The notes under the pieces were generated by a model. That model ran no database searches. It was given only the letters and a program-made list of their open reading frames with translations, and was not told the origin of the DNA. A stretch of 64,000 nt of DNA from Jeongeupia sp. HS-3 (GTDB lineage Bacteria > Pseudomonadota > Gammaproteobacteria > Burkholderiales > Chitinibacteraceae). Location: positions 1,240,001 through 1,304,000 of the forward strand of contig NZ_AP024094.1 in NCBI RefSeq assembly GCF_015140455.1. Reading direction: 5' to 3'. A program made the position numbers and the translations under genes. Shown piece after piece: positions 1-10,308 of this stretch; the stretch's first letter is position 1, and every line of letters starts with the position of its first letter.

Positions 1-1
1 G

Positions 2-496
2 GTAGGCAAAACCCACGGCATCGCCAATTTCGAGGAATACAAGACTCGCATCGATGCAGTGAATTTCGCACTCAACCATGACGACGGCGTGATGCCACGT
101 GATCTGAACGAGGCGGACATCATTCTGATCGGGGTTTCCCGCGCCGCCAAAACGCCTACTTGCCTCTATCTGGCACTGCAATACGGCATCAAGGCCGCCA
201 ACTATCCGCTGACGCCGGAAGACTTTGGTCAACATACATTACCCAAACTGCTGCTACCGTACCGCAACAAGCTGTTCGGGCTGACGATCGATCCGGTACG
301 GCTGTCGCAGATCCGCGAAGAGCGCAAACCGAACAGCAAGTACGCAGCACTCGACAATTGCCAGTTCGAAGTCGGCGAAGCCGAAGCGCTAATGCGCCAC
401 GTCGGTGTTCCCTATCTCGCCTCGACGACGCGCTCCATTGAAGAGCTTGCCACCACCATCATGCACCGCACCGGCCTGACCCGGCGCACCTACTGA
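2..496 (+). CDS. ppsR: PpsR-type kinase/phosphorylase (DUF299), 5' end cut by window edge
   Basis: C-terminal 164 residues of a protein of the DUF299 family, bifunctional kinase/pyrophosphorylases that in bacteria regulate PEP synthase and in plants and other bacteria regulate PPDK by phosphorylation and phosphorolysis of a threonine. The frame is open to the left edge, so the start lies outside the window. The P-loop-like motif reads [10 protein letters not shown], where the neighbouring copy has GVSRAGKTPT. The block [19 protein letters not shown] and the [11 protein letters not shown] segment are shared with that copy, which follows 26 nt after the stop. By hand count about two thirds of aligned residues are identical between the copies. 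The family assignment is firm; which partner this copy acts on cannot be seen, because no ppsA or ppdK lies in the window. Confidence 0.88.
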   Translation, partial: VGKTHGIANFEEYKTRIDAVNFALNHDDGVMPRDLNEADIILIGVSRAAKTPTCLYLALQYGIKAANYPLTPEDFGQHTLPKLLLPYRNKLFGLTIDPVRLSQIREERKPNSKYAALDNCQFEVGEAEALMRHVGVPYLASTTRSIEELATTIMHRTGLTRRTY

Positions 497-522
497 GGCC
501 GATCGGCCACCCCGGAGTTGTC

Positions 523-1341
523 ATGCCCCGTACCGCGTTCTTCGTTTCCGGCCGAACCGGCATCACCGCAGAAATGCTGGGCCACAGCCTGATCAGCCAG
601 TTCGAAGACGTCAACTTCCGCCGTATCACGCTGCCGTACATCGATAGCGTCGACAAGGCACACGAAGCCATCGAGCTCATTCGCGAACAAGCACGCATGG
701 ACGGTTGCCGCCCGGTCATTTTCTCGACGCTGATCGACGAGGATCTGCGCCAGTGCTTCTATATCGAGGAAGCGCTGACCGTGGACATTTTCGCGACTTT
801 CATCAAGCCGCTTGAGGAAGAACTCGGCGTGGTGTCGTCGCACACGGCCGGCAAGGTGCACGGCATTGCCAATTTCGAGGAATACAAAAACCGCATTGAC
901 GCAGTGAATTACTCGATGAGCCATGACGACGGCGGGGTATCGCGCAATCTCGCCGATGCCGACGTCATTCTCGTCGGCGTCTCGCGCGCCGGTAAAACAC
1001 CAACCTGCCTTTATCTGGCGCTGCAATACGGCATCAAGGCCGCCAACTACCCGCTGACGCCGGAAGACTTTGCCGACCACAAACTGCCCCGCGTACTTCA
1101 CTCACACCGGAGCAAAGTGTTTGGTCTGACTATCCAGCCCGAACGCCTCTCGCAGATCCGCGAGGAACGCAAACCCGGCAGCCATTACGCATCGATCGAT
1201 ATTTGCCGGCGCGAAGTCACCGAGGCCGAAAGCCTGATGCGCCAGGCAAAAATCCCCTTCCTCAATACCACCTCGCTCTCGATCGAGGAGCTGGCCAGCT
1301 CCATCCTGCATCACAGCGGTTTGAAGCGACGGGTCTTCTAG
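523..1341 (+). CDS. ppsR: PpsR-type PEP synthase regulatory kinase/phosphorylase (DUF299), second tandem copy
   Basis: Complete 272-residue DUF299 protein, about the usual length for bacterial PpsR. Known members inactivate PEP synthase by ADP-dependent phosphorylation and reactivate it by phosphate-dependent removal, in the cytoplasm. The nucleotide-binding motif GVSRAGKTPT lies near residue 152 and matches the common bacterial form. The ATG start is preceded by CCGGAG at a spacing of about six bases. It lies directly behind a closely related copy in the same direction, so the two are probably co-transcribed and arose by tandem duplication. The partner synthase gene is not in the window, so PEP synthase as the target is inferred from the family. 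Confidence 0.9.
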   Translation: MPRTAFFVSGRTGITAEMLGHSLISQFEDVNFRRITLPYIDSVDKAHEAIELIREQARMDGCRPVIFSTLIDEDLRQCFYIEEALTVDIFATFIKPLEEELGVVSSHTAGKVHGIANFEEYKNRIDAVNYSMSHDDGGVSRNLADADVILVGVSRAGKTPTCLYLALQYGIKAANYPLTPEDFADHKLPRVLHSHRSKVFGLTIQPERLSQIREERKPGSHYASIDICRREVTEAESLMRQAKIPFLNTTSLSIEELASSILHHSGLKRRVF

Positions 1342-1494
1342 CCCTCTCAACCACAGAAACAAGCGCATTGCGTCAGCTGTGATCCCGCCCACAGCAGCAC
1401 TCGGGGCGCAAGCGCTTACGCGCAACAACAGCTTTCATCGTCAAGATCGAACCGGTACACTCGACGCTTCATTTGTCCGCAATTTAGAACACCC

Positions 1495-2208
1495 ATGCCC
1501 AGCGGTTCCCTCGATTCGGCCTCGGCCTTTGAATTCAAGAGTACCAGCGTGCAGCTGGTCAGCTTCGTTCCCGCAACGCTCGATGCCGAACACATCGAAG
1601 CAGCGCTGCGCGACAAGCTCGGCGACGGCGACCACATGCTGCGTGACAGTCATCTCAGCATTGATTTTTCCAGCCTACCGGAAATCCCGGATGCAACCCG
1701 GCTGCAGCAGCTCACCGCGCAACTCGCCGGATTCGGACTGGGCCTGGTCGCGGCGCAAGGCGGCAACGATGCCCAACTTGCCGCCGCCCGCGATGCAGGG
1801 CTGATCGTTATCGACAGCGACGCCGTCACCCAGCTGCCTACACCGAAACCGGTCGTTGCCGAGCGCATCCCGGCGATGATCGTCACCAAGCCGGTTCGCG
1901 CCGGCCAGCAGGTTTACGCCCGCGGGGGCGATCTTGTCGTGCTGGCTCAGGTATCGAACGGTGCCGAAGTCATTGCCGATGGCAGCATCCATGTTTATGC
2001 ACCACTGCGTGGCCGGGCGATTGCCGGCGCGCGTGGCGACGCCGGCGCCCGCATTTTTACCACCTGCCTTGAGGCCGAACTCGTATCGATCGCCGGTGTT
2101 TATCGGACACTGGACGAAGCACTGCCGGCCAATATCAAGTCAGGCGCGGCACAGGTTCGGCTGAACGAAGACAAACTCGTGATCGAGGCCCTGAGCGGCC
2201 TCGTCTAA
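1495..2208 (+). CDS. minC: septum site-determining protein MinC
   Basis: MinC of 237 residues, the FtsZ antagonist that prevents polar septa. The N-terminal domain (about residues 1-105) is the FtsZ-inhibiting part. A variable linker around residues 105-130 leads to the C-terminal beta-helix domain, recognisable from [20 protein letters not shown] and [20 protein letters not shown], which dimerises and binds MinD. The gene is first in minC-minD-minE, 41 nt ahead of minD. The ATG chosen gives the expected N-terminus for the family. Confidence 0.96.
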   Translation: MPSGSLDSASAFEFKSTSVQLVSFVPATLDAEHIEAALRDKLGDGDHMLRDSHLSIDFSSLPEIPDATRLQQLTAQLAGFGLGLVAAQGGNDAQLAAARDAGLIVIDSDAVTQLPTPKPVVAERIPAMIVTKPVRAGQQVYARGGDLVVLAQVSNGAEVIADGSIHVYAPLRGRAIAGARGDAGARIFTTCLEAELVSIAGVYRTLDEALPANIKSGAAQVRLNEDKLVIEALSGLV

Positions 2209-2249
2209 CCCAATAATGCATAGCAAGCACTTACAAGGAATTTTGCAAC

Positions 2250-3059
2250 GTGGCTAAGATCATCGTCGTCACCTCCGGCAAGGGAGGCGTAGGCAAGACG
2301 ACCACCAGCGCCAGCTTCGCCACCGGGCTCGCGCTGCGTGGCTTCAAAACCGCCGTTATCGACTTCGACGTGGGCCTGCGCAACCTCGACCTGATCATGG
2401 GCTGCGAGCGCCGCGTGGTGTATGACTTCGTCAACGTGGTTCAAGGCGAAGCCTCACTGAATCAGGCCCTGATCAAAGACAAGAATTGCGACAACCTGTA
2501 CATCTTGCCGGCATCGCAAACCCGCGACAAAGAAGCCCTTTCGAAAGAAGGTGTCGAAAAGGTGCTCAAGGAGCTTGAGCACGAAGGCTTCGATTACGTG
2601 ATCTGCGACAGCCCGGCCGGCATTGAAACCGGCGCTTTTCTGGCGCTGTATTTCGCCGATGAAGCCATTGTCGTTACCAACCCGGAAGTCAGCTCGGTGC
2701 GCGACTCCGATCGCATCATCGGCATTCTCGACGCCAAGTCGAAGAAGGCCGAAGAAGGCGGCTCGGTCAAAACCCACCTATTGATCACCCGCTACAGCCC
2801 CAAGCGCGTTGACTCGGGTGAAATGCTCTCACTCGACGATGTGCAGCACTTGCTGCGGATTTCGCTGATCGGCGTGATTCCGGAGTCCGAAAGCGTACTG
2901 CAGGCGTCGAACTCCGGTTCGCCCGCCATCCACCTCAATGGCTCGGATGTCTCCGAAGCCTATAAGGACGTGGTCGCCCGCTTCCTCGGCGAGCAAAAGC
3001 CGTTGCGGTTTATCGATGCACCGAAGCAGCCGTTCTGGAAGCGGCTCTTTGGAGGTTAA
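2250..3059 (+). CDS. minD: septum site-determining ATPase MinD
   Basis: MinD of 269 residues, a membrane-cycling ParA/MinD-family ATPase that recruits MinC to the membrane and oscillates under MinE control. The deviant Walker A motif GKGGVGKTT is at residues 10-18. The Walker B-type region contains YVICDSPAGIE. The C-terminal amphipathic membrane-targeting helix is recognisable as PFWKRLFGG. The start is GTG, placed by an AAGGA Shine-Dalgarno sequence upstream and by the expected N-terminus (AKIIVVTSGKGG). minE follows after only 3 nt. Confidence 0.97.
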   Translation: MAKIIVVTSGKGGVGKTTTSASFATGLALRGFKTAVIDFDVGLRNLDLIMGCERRVVYDFVNVVQGEASLNQALIKDKNCDNLYILPASQTRDKEALSKEGVEKVLKELEHEGFDYVICDSPAGIETGAFLALYFADEAIVVTNPEVSSVRDSDRIIGILDAKSKKAEEGGSVKTHLLITRYSPKRVDSGEMLSLDDVQHLLRISLIGVIPESESVLQASNSGSPAIHLNGSDVSEAYKDVVARFLGEQKPLRFIDAPKQPFWKRLFGG

Positions 3060-3062
3060 TGA

Positions 3063-3326
3063 ATGTCTATCCTGAGTTATTTTTTCGGCGAAAAGAAAAA
3101 AACCGCCTCGGTCGCCCGCGAGCGGTTGCAAATCATTCTGGCGCACGAACGCGCCGGTGACCGCGCCACGCCCGACTACCTGCCACAGCTGCAAAAAGAG
3201 CTGATGGAAGTCATTTCCAAGTATGTATCGGTCAATCCGGACGACATCAAGGTTCAGCTCGACAAACGCGACGACATGGAAGTACTCGAAGTGAATATCG
3301 TGCTACCGGAATCACCGCGGCGATAG
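3063..3326 (+). CDS. minE: cell division topological specificity factor MinE
   Basis: MinE of 87 residues, which stimulates MinD ATPase and confines division inhibition to the poles. The N-terminal membrane-targeting and MinD-contact region starts [16 protein letters not shown]. The anti-MinCD segment contains [13 protein letters not shown]. The C-terminal beta-alpha-beta dimerisation domain includes [19 protein letters not shown]. Length and order in minCDE are standard. A hairpin terminator follows. Confidence 0.97.
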   Translation: MSILSYFFGEKKKTASVARERLQIILAHERAGDRATPDYLPQLQKELMEVISKYVSVNPDDIKVQLDKRDDMEVLEVNIVLPESPRR

Positions 3327-3366
3327 AATGTAAGCATTCAGCGCCGTCGCAGACCGCACGCGACAC

Positions 3367-3390
3367 AAAGAGAGGCGCACGCCTCTCTTT
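3367..3390 (+). terminator. hairpin terminator after minE
   Basis: A perfect 10-bp inverted repeat (AAAGAGAGGC / GCCTCTCTTT) with a GCAC loop lies 40 nt past the minE stop and ahead of map. The T-tract is short, being the last three bases of the stem, so termination may be partial. Confidence 0.65.
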
Positions 3391-3422
3391 GCCATTTCAG
3401 GCATCCCCACACAGGATCCAGC

Positions 3423-4232
3423 ATGACGATCACCATCAAAACCAGCGAAGACATCGCAAAAATGCGCATCGCCGGTCGCCTCGCCAGCGAGGTGCTCGAC
3501 TACATCACGCCGCATATCGTCCCCGGCGTCACCACCGAAGCGCTCGACAAGTTATGCGCCGACTATATGCGCGACGTGCAGGGCACGATTGCCGCACCGC
3601 TCAATTACTGCCCGCCAGGCTACACCCCGTACCCGAAGTCGATCTGCACCTCGATCAACAACGTGATCTGCCACGGCATTCCAAACGATAAGCCGCTGAA
3701 GAACGGCGACATCGTCAATCTCGACATCACCGTCATCAAGGATGGCTACCACGGCGACACCAGCCGTACCTTCCTGGTCGGCGACAAGGTGCCGCCGCAC
3801 GCCAAACGACTGGTGCAGGTCACTTACGACTGCATGTGGATCGGGATCGACCAGGTCAAACCCGGCGGCCATTTCGGCGATATCGGCGCGGCCATTCAGC
3901 CTTACGCCGAAAAAGCCGGTTTCTCGGTGGTTCGCGAATTTTGCGGTCACGGCATTGGCCAGGTGTTTCACGAAGAACCGCAAGTGCTGCATTACGGCAA
4001 GGCCGGTACCGGCGACGAATTCGTACCGGGGATGATCTTCACCATCGAGCCGATGATCAATGCCGGCAAACGCGAACTGCGGGCGATGCCCGATGGCTGG
4101 ACTATCGTGACCAAGGATCGCAGCCTCTCGGCCCAGTGGGAGCACACCCTCCTGGTCACCGAGACCGGTTACGAAGTCCTGACCCTCTCGGCCGGGACGC
4201 CCGCACGCCCCGATCATTACCTGCTCGGCTAA
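3423..4232 (+). CDS. map: type I methionine aminopeptidase
   Basis: Methionine aminopeptidase of 269 residues, a cytosolic metalloenzyme that removes the initiator methionine from nascent proteins. The five metal ligands of the pita-bread fold are visible: Asp in VNLDITVIKDGYHGDTSRTF (two Asp), His in REFCGHGIGQVFHEEPQ, Glu in FTIEPMIN and Glu in QWEHTLLV. There is no N-terminal zinc-finger extension, so this is the type Ia form. glnD follows 13 nt after the stop, and co-transcription is likely. Confidence 0.96.
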   Translation: MTITIKTSEDIAKMRIAGRLASEVLDYITPHIVPGVTTEALDKLCADYMRDVQGTIAAPLNYCPPGYTPYPKSICTSINNVICHGIPNDKPLKNGDIVNLDITVIKDGYHGDTSRTFLVGDKVPPHAKRLVQVTYDCMWIGIDQVKPGGHFGDIGAAIQPYAEKAGFSVVREFCGHGIGQVFHEEPQVLHYGKAGTGDEFVPGMIFTIEPMINAGKRELRAMPDGWTIVTKDRSLSAQWEHTLLVTETGYEVLTLSAGTPARPDHYLLG

Positions 4233-4245
4233 CCAAAGGCTCCCC

Positions 4246-6801
4246 ATGCGCTCGGTCAATGCGATTCGTGACGATTACGCCGCTGCCAAGGCGGCCATCA
4301 AAGCCCGTTTCGCCGCGCCGCGCCGCGCCGCGCCGCTGCTGCGCGCGCTGGCCAAGCAGACCGACGCTACCCTATCCGAGCTATGGGGACGCCATCAGTT
4401 CGGCCGCGAAGTGTTGCTGCTTGCAGTGGGCGGCTACGGCCGTGGCGAGCTGTATCCGCACTCGGACATCGACCTACTGATCCTGCTACCCGATCAGTTG
4501 AGCGCGGCACTACTGGAAAAGCTCGAAGTCTTCGTCGGCGAGCTATGGGATATCGGCCTTGAAGTGGGCCATTCGGTCCGCACCGTCGCCGACTGCCTCG
4601 CCGAAGCCGAGAAAGACATCACCGTTCAAACCGCACTACTGGAGTCGCGCCTACTGGTCGGCGACGAGGCGCGCTTTGCCGAGTTCCGCGATACGGTCTA
4701 CCGCTACATCGATCCGAAGGAATTCTTCGAAGCCAAGCTGCTCGAGCAACAGGCGCGCTACGGCCGCTTCCAGAACGCCACCTACAAGCTCGAACCCAAC
4801 CTGAAGGAAGCGCCGGGCGGCCTGCGCGATCTGCACCTGATCGGCTGGATCGCCGCCAGCCTCGGCCTCGGTCGCGACTGGCGTGCACTGGCGGCGCTGG
4901 GCATGCTCACGCGCGAGGAAGGCCAGAAACTGCGTCGGGCCGAGCGCGTACTGCGCACGATCCGCATCCAGTTGCATTGGCTGGCCCGCCGGCGCGAGGA
5001 TCGCATCCTTTTCGATCACCAGAACCGGCTGGCCGAGCTGTTTGGCTATGAGGACGACGGCAAACTGCGTGGCAGCGAGCAACTGATGGCGCGTTATTAC
5101 CTGGCCGCGCGCATCATCACCCAGCTCACACCGTTACTGGTACAGGCACTGCGCGCGCGGATTTTTTCGCAGATCGGCACCCAGGCCATACCGCTGAACG
5201 AGCGTTTCCAGTTGCGCGGCAACACACTGGAAATCACCGCGCCGGACGTATTCGAGCGCACACCGTCGGCGATTCTGGAAATCTTCCTGCAGTTCGAGCA
5301 GCAACGCGACGTCACCGATATCGCCCCGGAAACGCTGCGCGCGCTGTGGCACGCCCGCGCGCTGATTGACGACGATTTTCGCGCCGACCCGCACAATCAG
5401 GAACTGTTCATTCAGCTCTTTCGCGAACCGCGCGGCCTGACCCGCGTACTGCGGCGGATGAACCAGTACGGCGTGCTCGGCCGCTATATTCCGAAATTCG
5501 GCGAGCTGGTCGGCCGAATGCAGCACGACCTGTTCCACGTTTACACCGTCGACGAGCACACGCTGATGGTGCTGCGGAACATGCGCCGCTTTGCGCAACC
5601 GGCGTTCACGCATGAATACCCGCTGTGCTCAAAACTGATCGAGGGCTTCGAGCACCCGGAAGTACTCTACCTCGCGGCACTGTTTCACGACATCGGCAAG
5701 GGGCGCGGCGGCGATCACTCCAAGATCGGCACCGCCATCGCCGCCGATTTTGCCGAACAGCACCCGCTGCGCACCGAGGATCGGGAGCTGATCGCCTGGC
5801 TGGTCGAGCATCACCTGACGATGTCGCACGTCGCACAGAAGCAAGACGTTTACGACCCTGAAGTCACCGCCAGATTCGCCCAACTTGTGGGCACCCAACG
5901 GCGACTGAACGCGCTCTACCTGCTGACCGTCGCCGACATCCGCGGCACCAGCCCCAAGGTCTGGAACGCGTGGAAAGCCAAGCTACTGGAAGACCTGTTC
6001 AAGGGCACACAGCGGCAACTCGCCAGCGAAAATCTGCCGGCATCGAGCTGGCTGGAAGAGCGCCAGGAAGACGCCCTGAGCCAGCTGCGGCTGTACGGGC
6101 TGCGCGACGACGCACACACGGCCTTCTGGAACGAGCTCGACACCGTTTATTTTCTGCGCCACGAAGCGCGTGAAATCGCCTGGCATACACGCCAGCTCTT
6201 CAGCAAAATCAACAGCGATACGCCGATCGTGCGCGCCCGGCTCTCGGAGTCCGGCGAGGGGCTGCAGGTGTTCGTCTACACCCGCGATACCTCGGATCTG
6301 TTTGCGCGTATCTGCAGTTTCTTTGAGCGAGCCGGCTACAACATCTTCGACGCACATGTGCACACCACGCACCACGGCTACGCGCTCGACAGTTTTTACG
6401 TATTCATTCCGGAAAACCGTAACGACAACTACCGCGACCTGATCGGCTTCGTCGAATACGAACTGGCCGCCCAATTGATCAAGGCCGGGCCGCTGCCGCC
6501 TCCGGTCACGGCCCGGATCTCGCGCCAGCTCAAACACTTCCCGGTACAGCCGCACGTCTTGATTCGCGCCGACGAGCGCGGCAAGTATCACGTACTGTCG
6601 ATCGCCGCCGGCGACCGCCCCGGCCTGCTGTCGACGATTGCCCGGGTGCTGGCCGACAACCGTATCGACATCCAGAGCGCCAAGATCATGACCCTGGGCG
6701 AGCGCGCCGAAGACAACTTCCTGATCTCGGGCCCGCGTCTCGGTGACGAGCGCCATGCGCGGCAACTGGAAACCGAGTTGCTGCAAGCCCTGCAAGTCTG
6801 A
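4246..6801 (+). CDS. glnD: bifunctional uridylyltransferase/uridylyl-removing enzyme GlnD
   Basis: GlnD of 851 residues, the glutamine sensor that uridylylates PII (GlnB/GlnK) under nitrogen limitation and deuridylylates it when glutamine is high. Domains in order are a nucleotidyltransferase domain with GGYGRGEL at residues 62-69 and catalytic Asp74 and Asp76 (SDIDLL), an HD phosphohydrolase domain with HDIGKGRGGDHS near residue 480, and two C-terminal ACT domains near residues 670 and 780 that bind glutamine. Length is normal. Oddity: codons about 23-31 contain five tandem GCCGC units (4312-4336), a repeat whose unit length is not a multiple of three. Confidence 0.96.
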   Translation: MRSVNAIRDDYAAAKAAIKARFAAPRRAAPLLRALAKQTDATLSELWGRHQFGREVLLLAVGGYGRGELYPHSDIDLLILLPDQLSAALLEKLEVFVGELWDIGLEVGHSVRTVADCLAEAEKDITVQTALLESRLLVGDEARFAEFRDTVYRYIDPKEFFEAKLLEQQARYGRFQNATYKLEPNLKEAPGGLRDLHLIGWIAASLGLGRDWRALAALGMLTREEGQKLRRAERVLRTIRIQLHWLARRREDRILFDHQNRLAELFGYEDDGKLRGSEQLMARYYLAARIITQLTPLLVQALRARIFSQIGTQAIPLNERFQLRGNTLEITAPDVFERTPSAILEIFLQFEQQRDVTDIAPETLRALWHARALIDDDFRADPHNQELFIQLFREPRGLTRVLRRMNQYGVLGRYIPKFGELVGRMQHDLFHVYTVDEHTLMVLRNMRRFAQPAFTHEYPLCSKLIEGFEHPEVLYLAALFHDIGKGRGGDHSKIGTAIAADFAEQHPLRTEDRELIAWLVEHHLTMSHVAQKQDVYDPEVTARFAQLVGTQRRLNALYLLTVADIRGTSPKVWNAWKAKLLEDLFKGTQRQLASENLPASSWLEERQEDALSQLRLYGLRDDAHTAFWNELDTVYFLRHEAREIAWHTRQLFSKINSDTPIVRARLSESGEGLQVFVYTRDTSDLFARICSFFERAGYNIFDAHVHTTHHGYALDSFYVFIPENRNDNYRDLIGFVEYELAAQLIKAGPLPPPVTARISRQLKHFPVQPHVLIRADERGKYHVLSIAAGDRPGLLSTIARVLADNRIDIQSAKIMTLGERAEDNFLISGPRLGDERHARQLETELLQALQV
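4312..4336 (+). repeat. pentanucleotide tandem repeat (GCCGC)x5 inside glnD
   Basis: Five exact consecutive copies of GCCGC encode the stretch AAPRRAAP just after the N-terminus of GlnD. Gain or loss of one unit by slipped-strand mispairing would shift the reading frame. Whether it varies in copy number cannot be seen from one sequence. Confidence 0.8.
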
Positions 6802-6805
6802 CGTC

Positions 6806-8260
6806 CTACCTGGCGGGTTTGCTCGCTTCGCGCTTGTCGGCACTGCGATCGGCAGCCTGGTAGGCCAGATAGTAGCGATTCACCGACGACACGTAGTCGA
6901 GCAGATGCTGGCCGACCGTACGCCGGGCCACCTCTTCGACGTTGCCGCGCCAGACATTGGGATCCAACCCCTGTGCCTTGGCTTTTTTCCGCAACTGCTG
7001 CACCCGCCCTTCCCCGGCGTTATACGACGCAATCATGAAATAGAGCTGATCGGTCGGGGTAATGCCGCGATCGGAAAACAAGCGGCGCAGATACGTCAGA
7101 TAGCGCGCTGCGGCGGTCACATTCTGCTCGGTATCATGCGGATTGCTCACGCCCATCTTGCGCGCGGTGTTCGGATTGACCTGCATCAGCCCGGTCGGCC
7201 CACCGCCCTTGCGGGTCATCGGTTGCAGCTTGGTCTCGCGCTGGCCGATCGCCGCCAGCAGCAGCCAGTCGAGATTATTGGCGGCGGCAACGAGCTGCAG
7301 CATCGGCGCAAAAAAACCGAGCTTGTCGGTCGAGCTCATTTCATCGGGCGCATCGGCCCGTGCATCCTTGGGCAGAAATCGCCGCGTGTCGCCCGCCGCC
7401 TTGCTTGCCAACTTGCCGCCGGTCGAGGCGATGAAGCGATTGAGCACCGACAATAGCTGCGGATGCTCCGGCGCCACCGCCCACGCCACCGGCACGCTGG
7501 CGGCAGCACAGGACTGCGACTTCAGCGCCGGATAGCGCTGACTCCACAAGCCGAGCACATAGTCGCTGGCCACTGTCGCGGTATCGCCCCCGCGCTGAAT
7601 CTGCGCAAAGAGCTGCTCGGTCGACGTCCCCAGTGGCGGCTCGACCACCTTGACCGAGGCCAGCTCGCCCGCCATCACCCGTCGGCCGTAGCTCGCCGCC
7701 GGAATCGTCACCGCCCGCTCGCCAAGGTCCTCGACCTTGGTCAGGGGCGGCTTGCTGCGATTCTGCACCAGACACCAGCGCTCGTTCAGGTAGGGCACGG
7801 TGAACTCGGCCAGATGCCCTGCACCGGCGATCACCGGAATCAGCCCGGCGGCCAGATCACCCTCGCCGTCACGCAGCTTGGGCAGCAGCGCGCCGGCATC
7901 GACCGGCACGTACTGAATGCGTAGCGGCGCACGCCCCTTGGGCCGAGTGCGATTGAGGTATTTCTCCAGCTCGCTAAGCATGGCGAACTCGACGCCGTGC
8001 GGCCTGCCGTTGGCGAAAAAATACGTCGACGGCCCGAGTGCGACGAGCACGCGCAAACGATCCGGCGGGTTGGCAGGATCGTAATCACCACCGGAAAGCT
8101 CGGTCGGCTGCGACAGCGTCGGATGCTCGCTTTCAGGGGCCGCCACCGGCTTTTTCGTCACCGGCTTGGCGGCAAGCACAAGCGGCGACGCGCAAACCAG
8201 CAAGGACGCCAGGAGCAAGTACCTGAAAGGAAAGGATTTATGCGAATGGGTTGAGTGCAT
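6806..8260 (-). CDS. MltF-type lytic transglycosylase with solute-binding domain
   Basis: Exported protein of 484 residues with a signal peptide (hydrophobic RYLLLASLLVCASPLVLA, cut near residue 31). A periplasmic solute-binding (SBP_bac_3-like) domain at about residues 60-290 precedes a C-terminal SLT lysozyme-like domain at about 330-470. The catalytic Glu is in GQRETKLQP, followed by GLMQVNPNTARKMG and MIASYNAGEGRVQ. Family members cleave peptidoglycan to 1,6-anhydro-muropeptides, and the SBP domain is thought to be regulatory. It is convergent with glnD (4 nt apart) and divergent from uup. A second protein of the same architecture lies at 55.4-56.9 kb. Confidence 0.88.
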   Translation of the reverse strand: MHSTHSHKSFPFRYLLLASLLVCASPLVLAAKPVTKKPVAAPESEHPTLSQPTELSGGDYDPANPPDRLRVLVALGPSTYFFANGRPHGVEFAMLSELEKYLNRTRPKGRAPLRIQYVPVDAGALLPKLRDGEGDLAAGLIPVIAGAGHLAEFTVPYLNERWCLVQNRSKPPLTKVEDLGERAVTIPAASYGRRVMAGELASVKVVEPPLGTSTEQLFAQIQRGGDTATVASDYVLGLWSQRYPALKSQSCAAASVPVAWAVAPEHPQLLSVLNRFIASTGGKLASKAAGDTRRFLPKDARADAPDEMSSTDKLGFFAPMLQLVAAANNLDWLLLAAIGQRETKLQPMTRKGGGPTGLMQVNPNTARKMGVSNPHDTEQNVTAAARYLTYLRRLFSDRGITPTDQLYFMIASYNAGEGRVQQLRKKAKAQGLDPNVWRGNVEEVARRTVGQHLLDYVSSVNRYYLAYQAADRSADKREASKPAR

Positions 8261-8353
8261 TTTTTGATTCTAGCGGGATTCGGGCAATTCGGCATGTCGC
8301 CAAGGTGACTTGAGCATTCGTGCCGAATCCGCTAAAGCGGGGCAAGGCACGCT

Positions 8354-8359
8354 TATAAT
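8354..8359 (+). promoter_or_regulatory. candidate -10 box for uup
   Basis: A consensus TATAAT hexamer lies 28 nt ahead of the uup ATG in the gap between two divergent genes. No good -35 hexamer is found 16-18 bp upstream, so this is only a candidate. Confidence 0.4.
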
Positions 8360-8386
8360 GGCCGGCTTGTTGAATGGAAAACCGCC

Positions 8387-10306
<1,920 letters not shown>

Positions 10307-10308
10307 AT

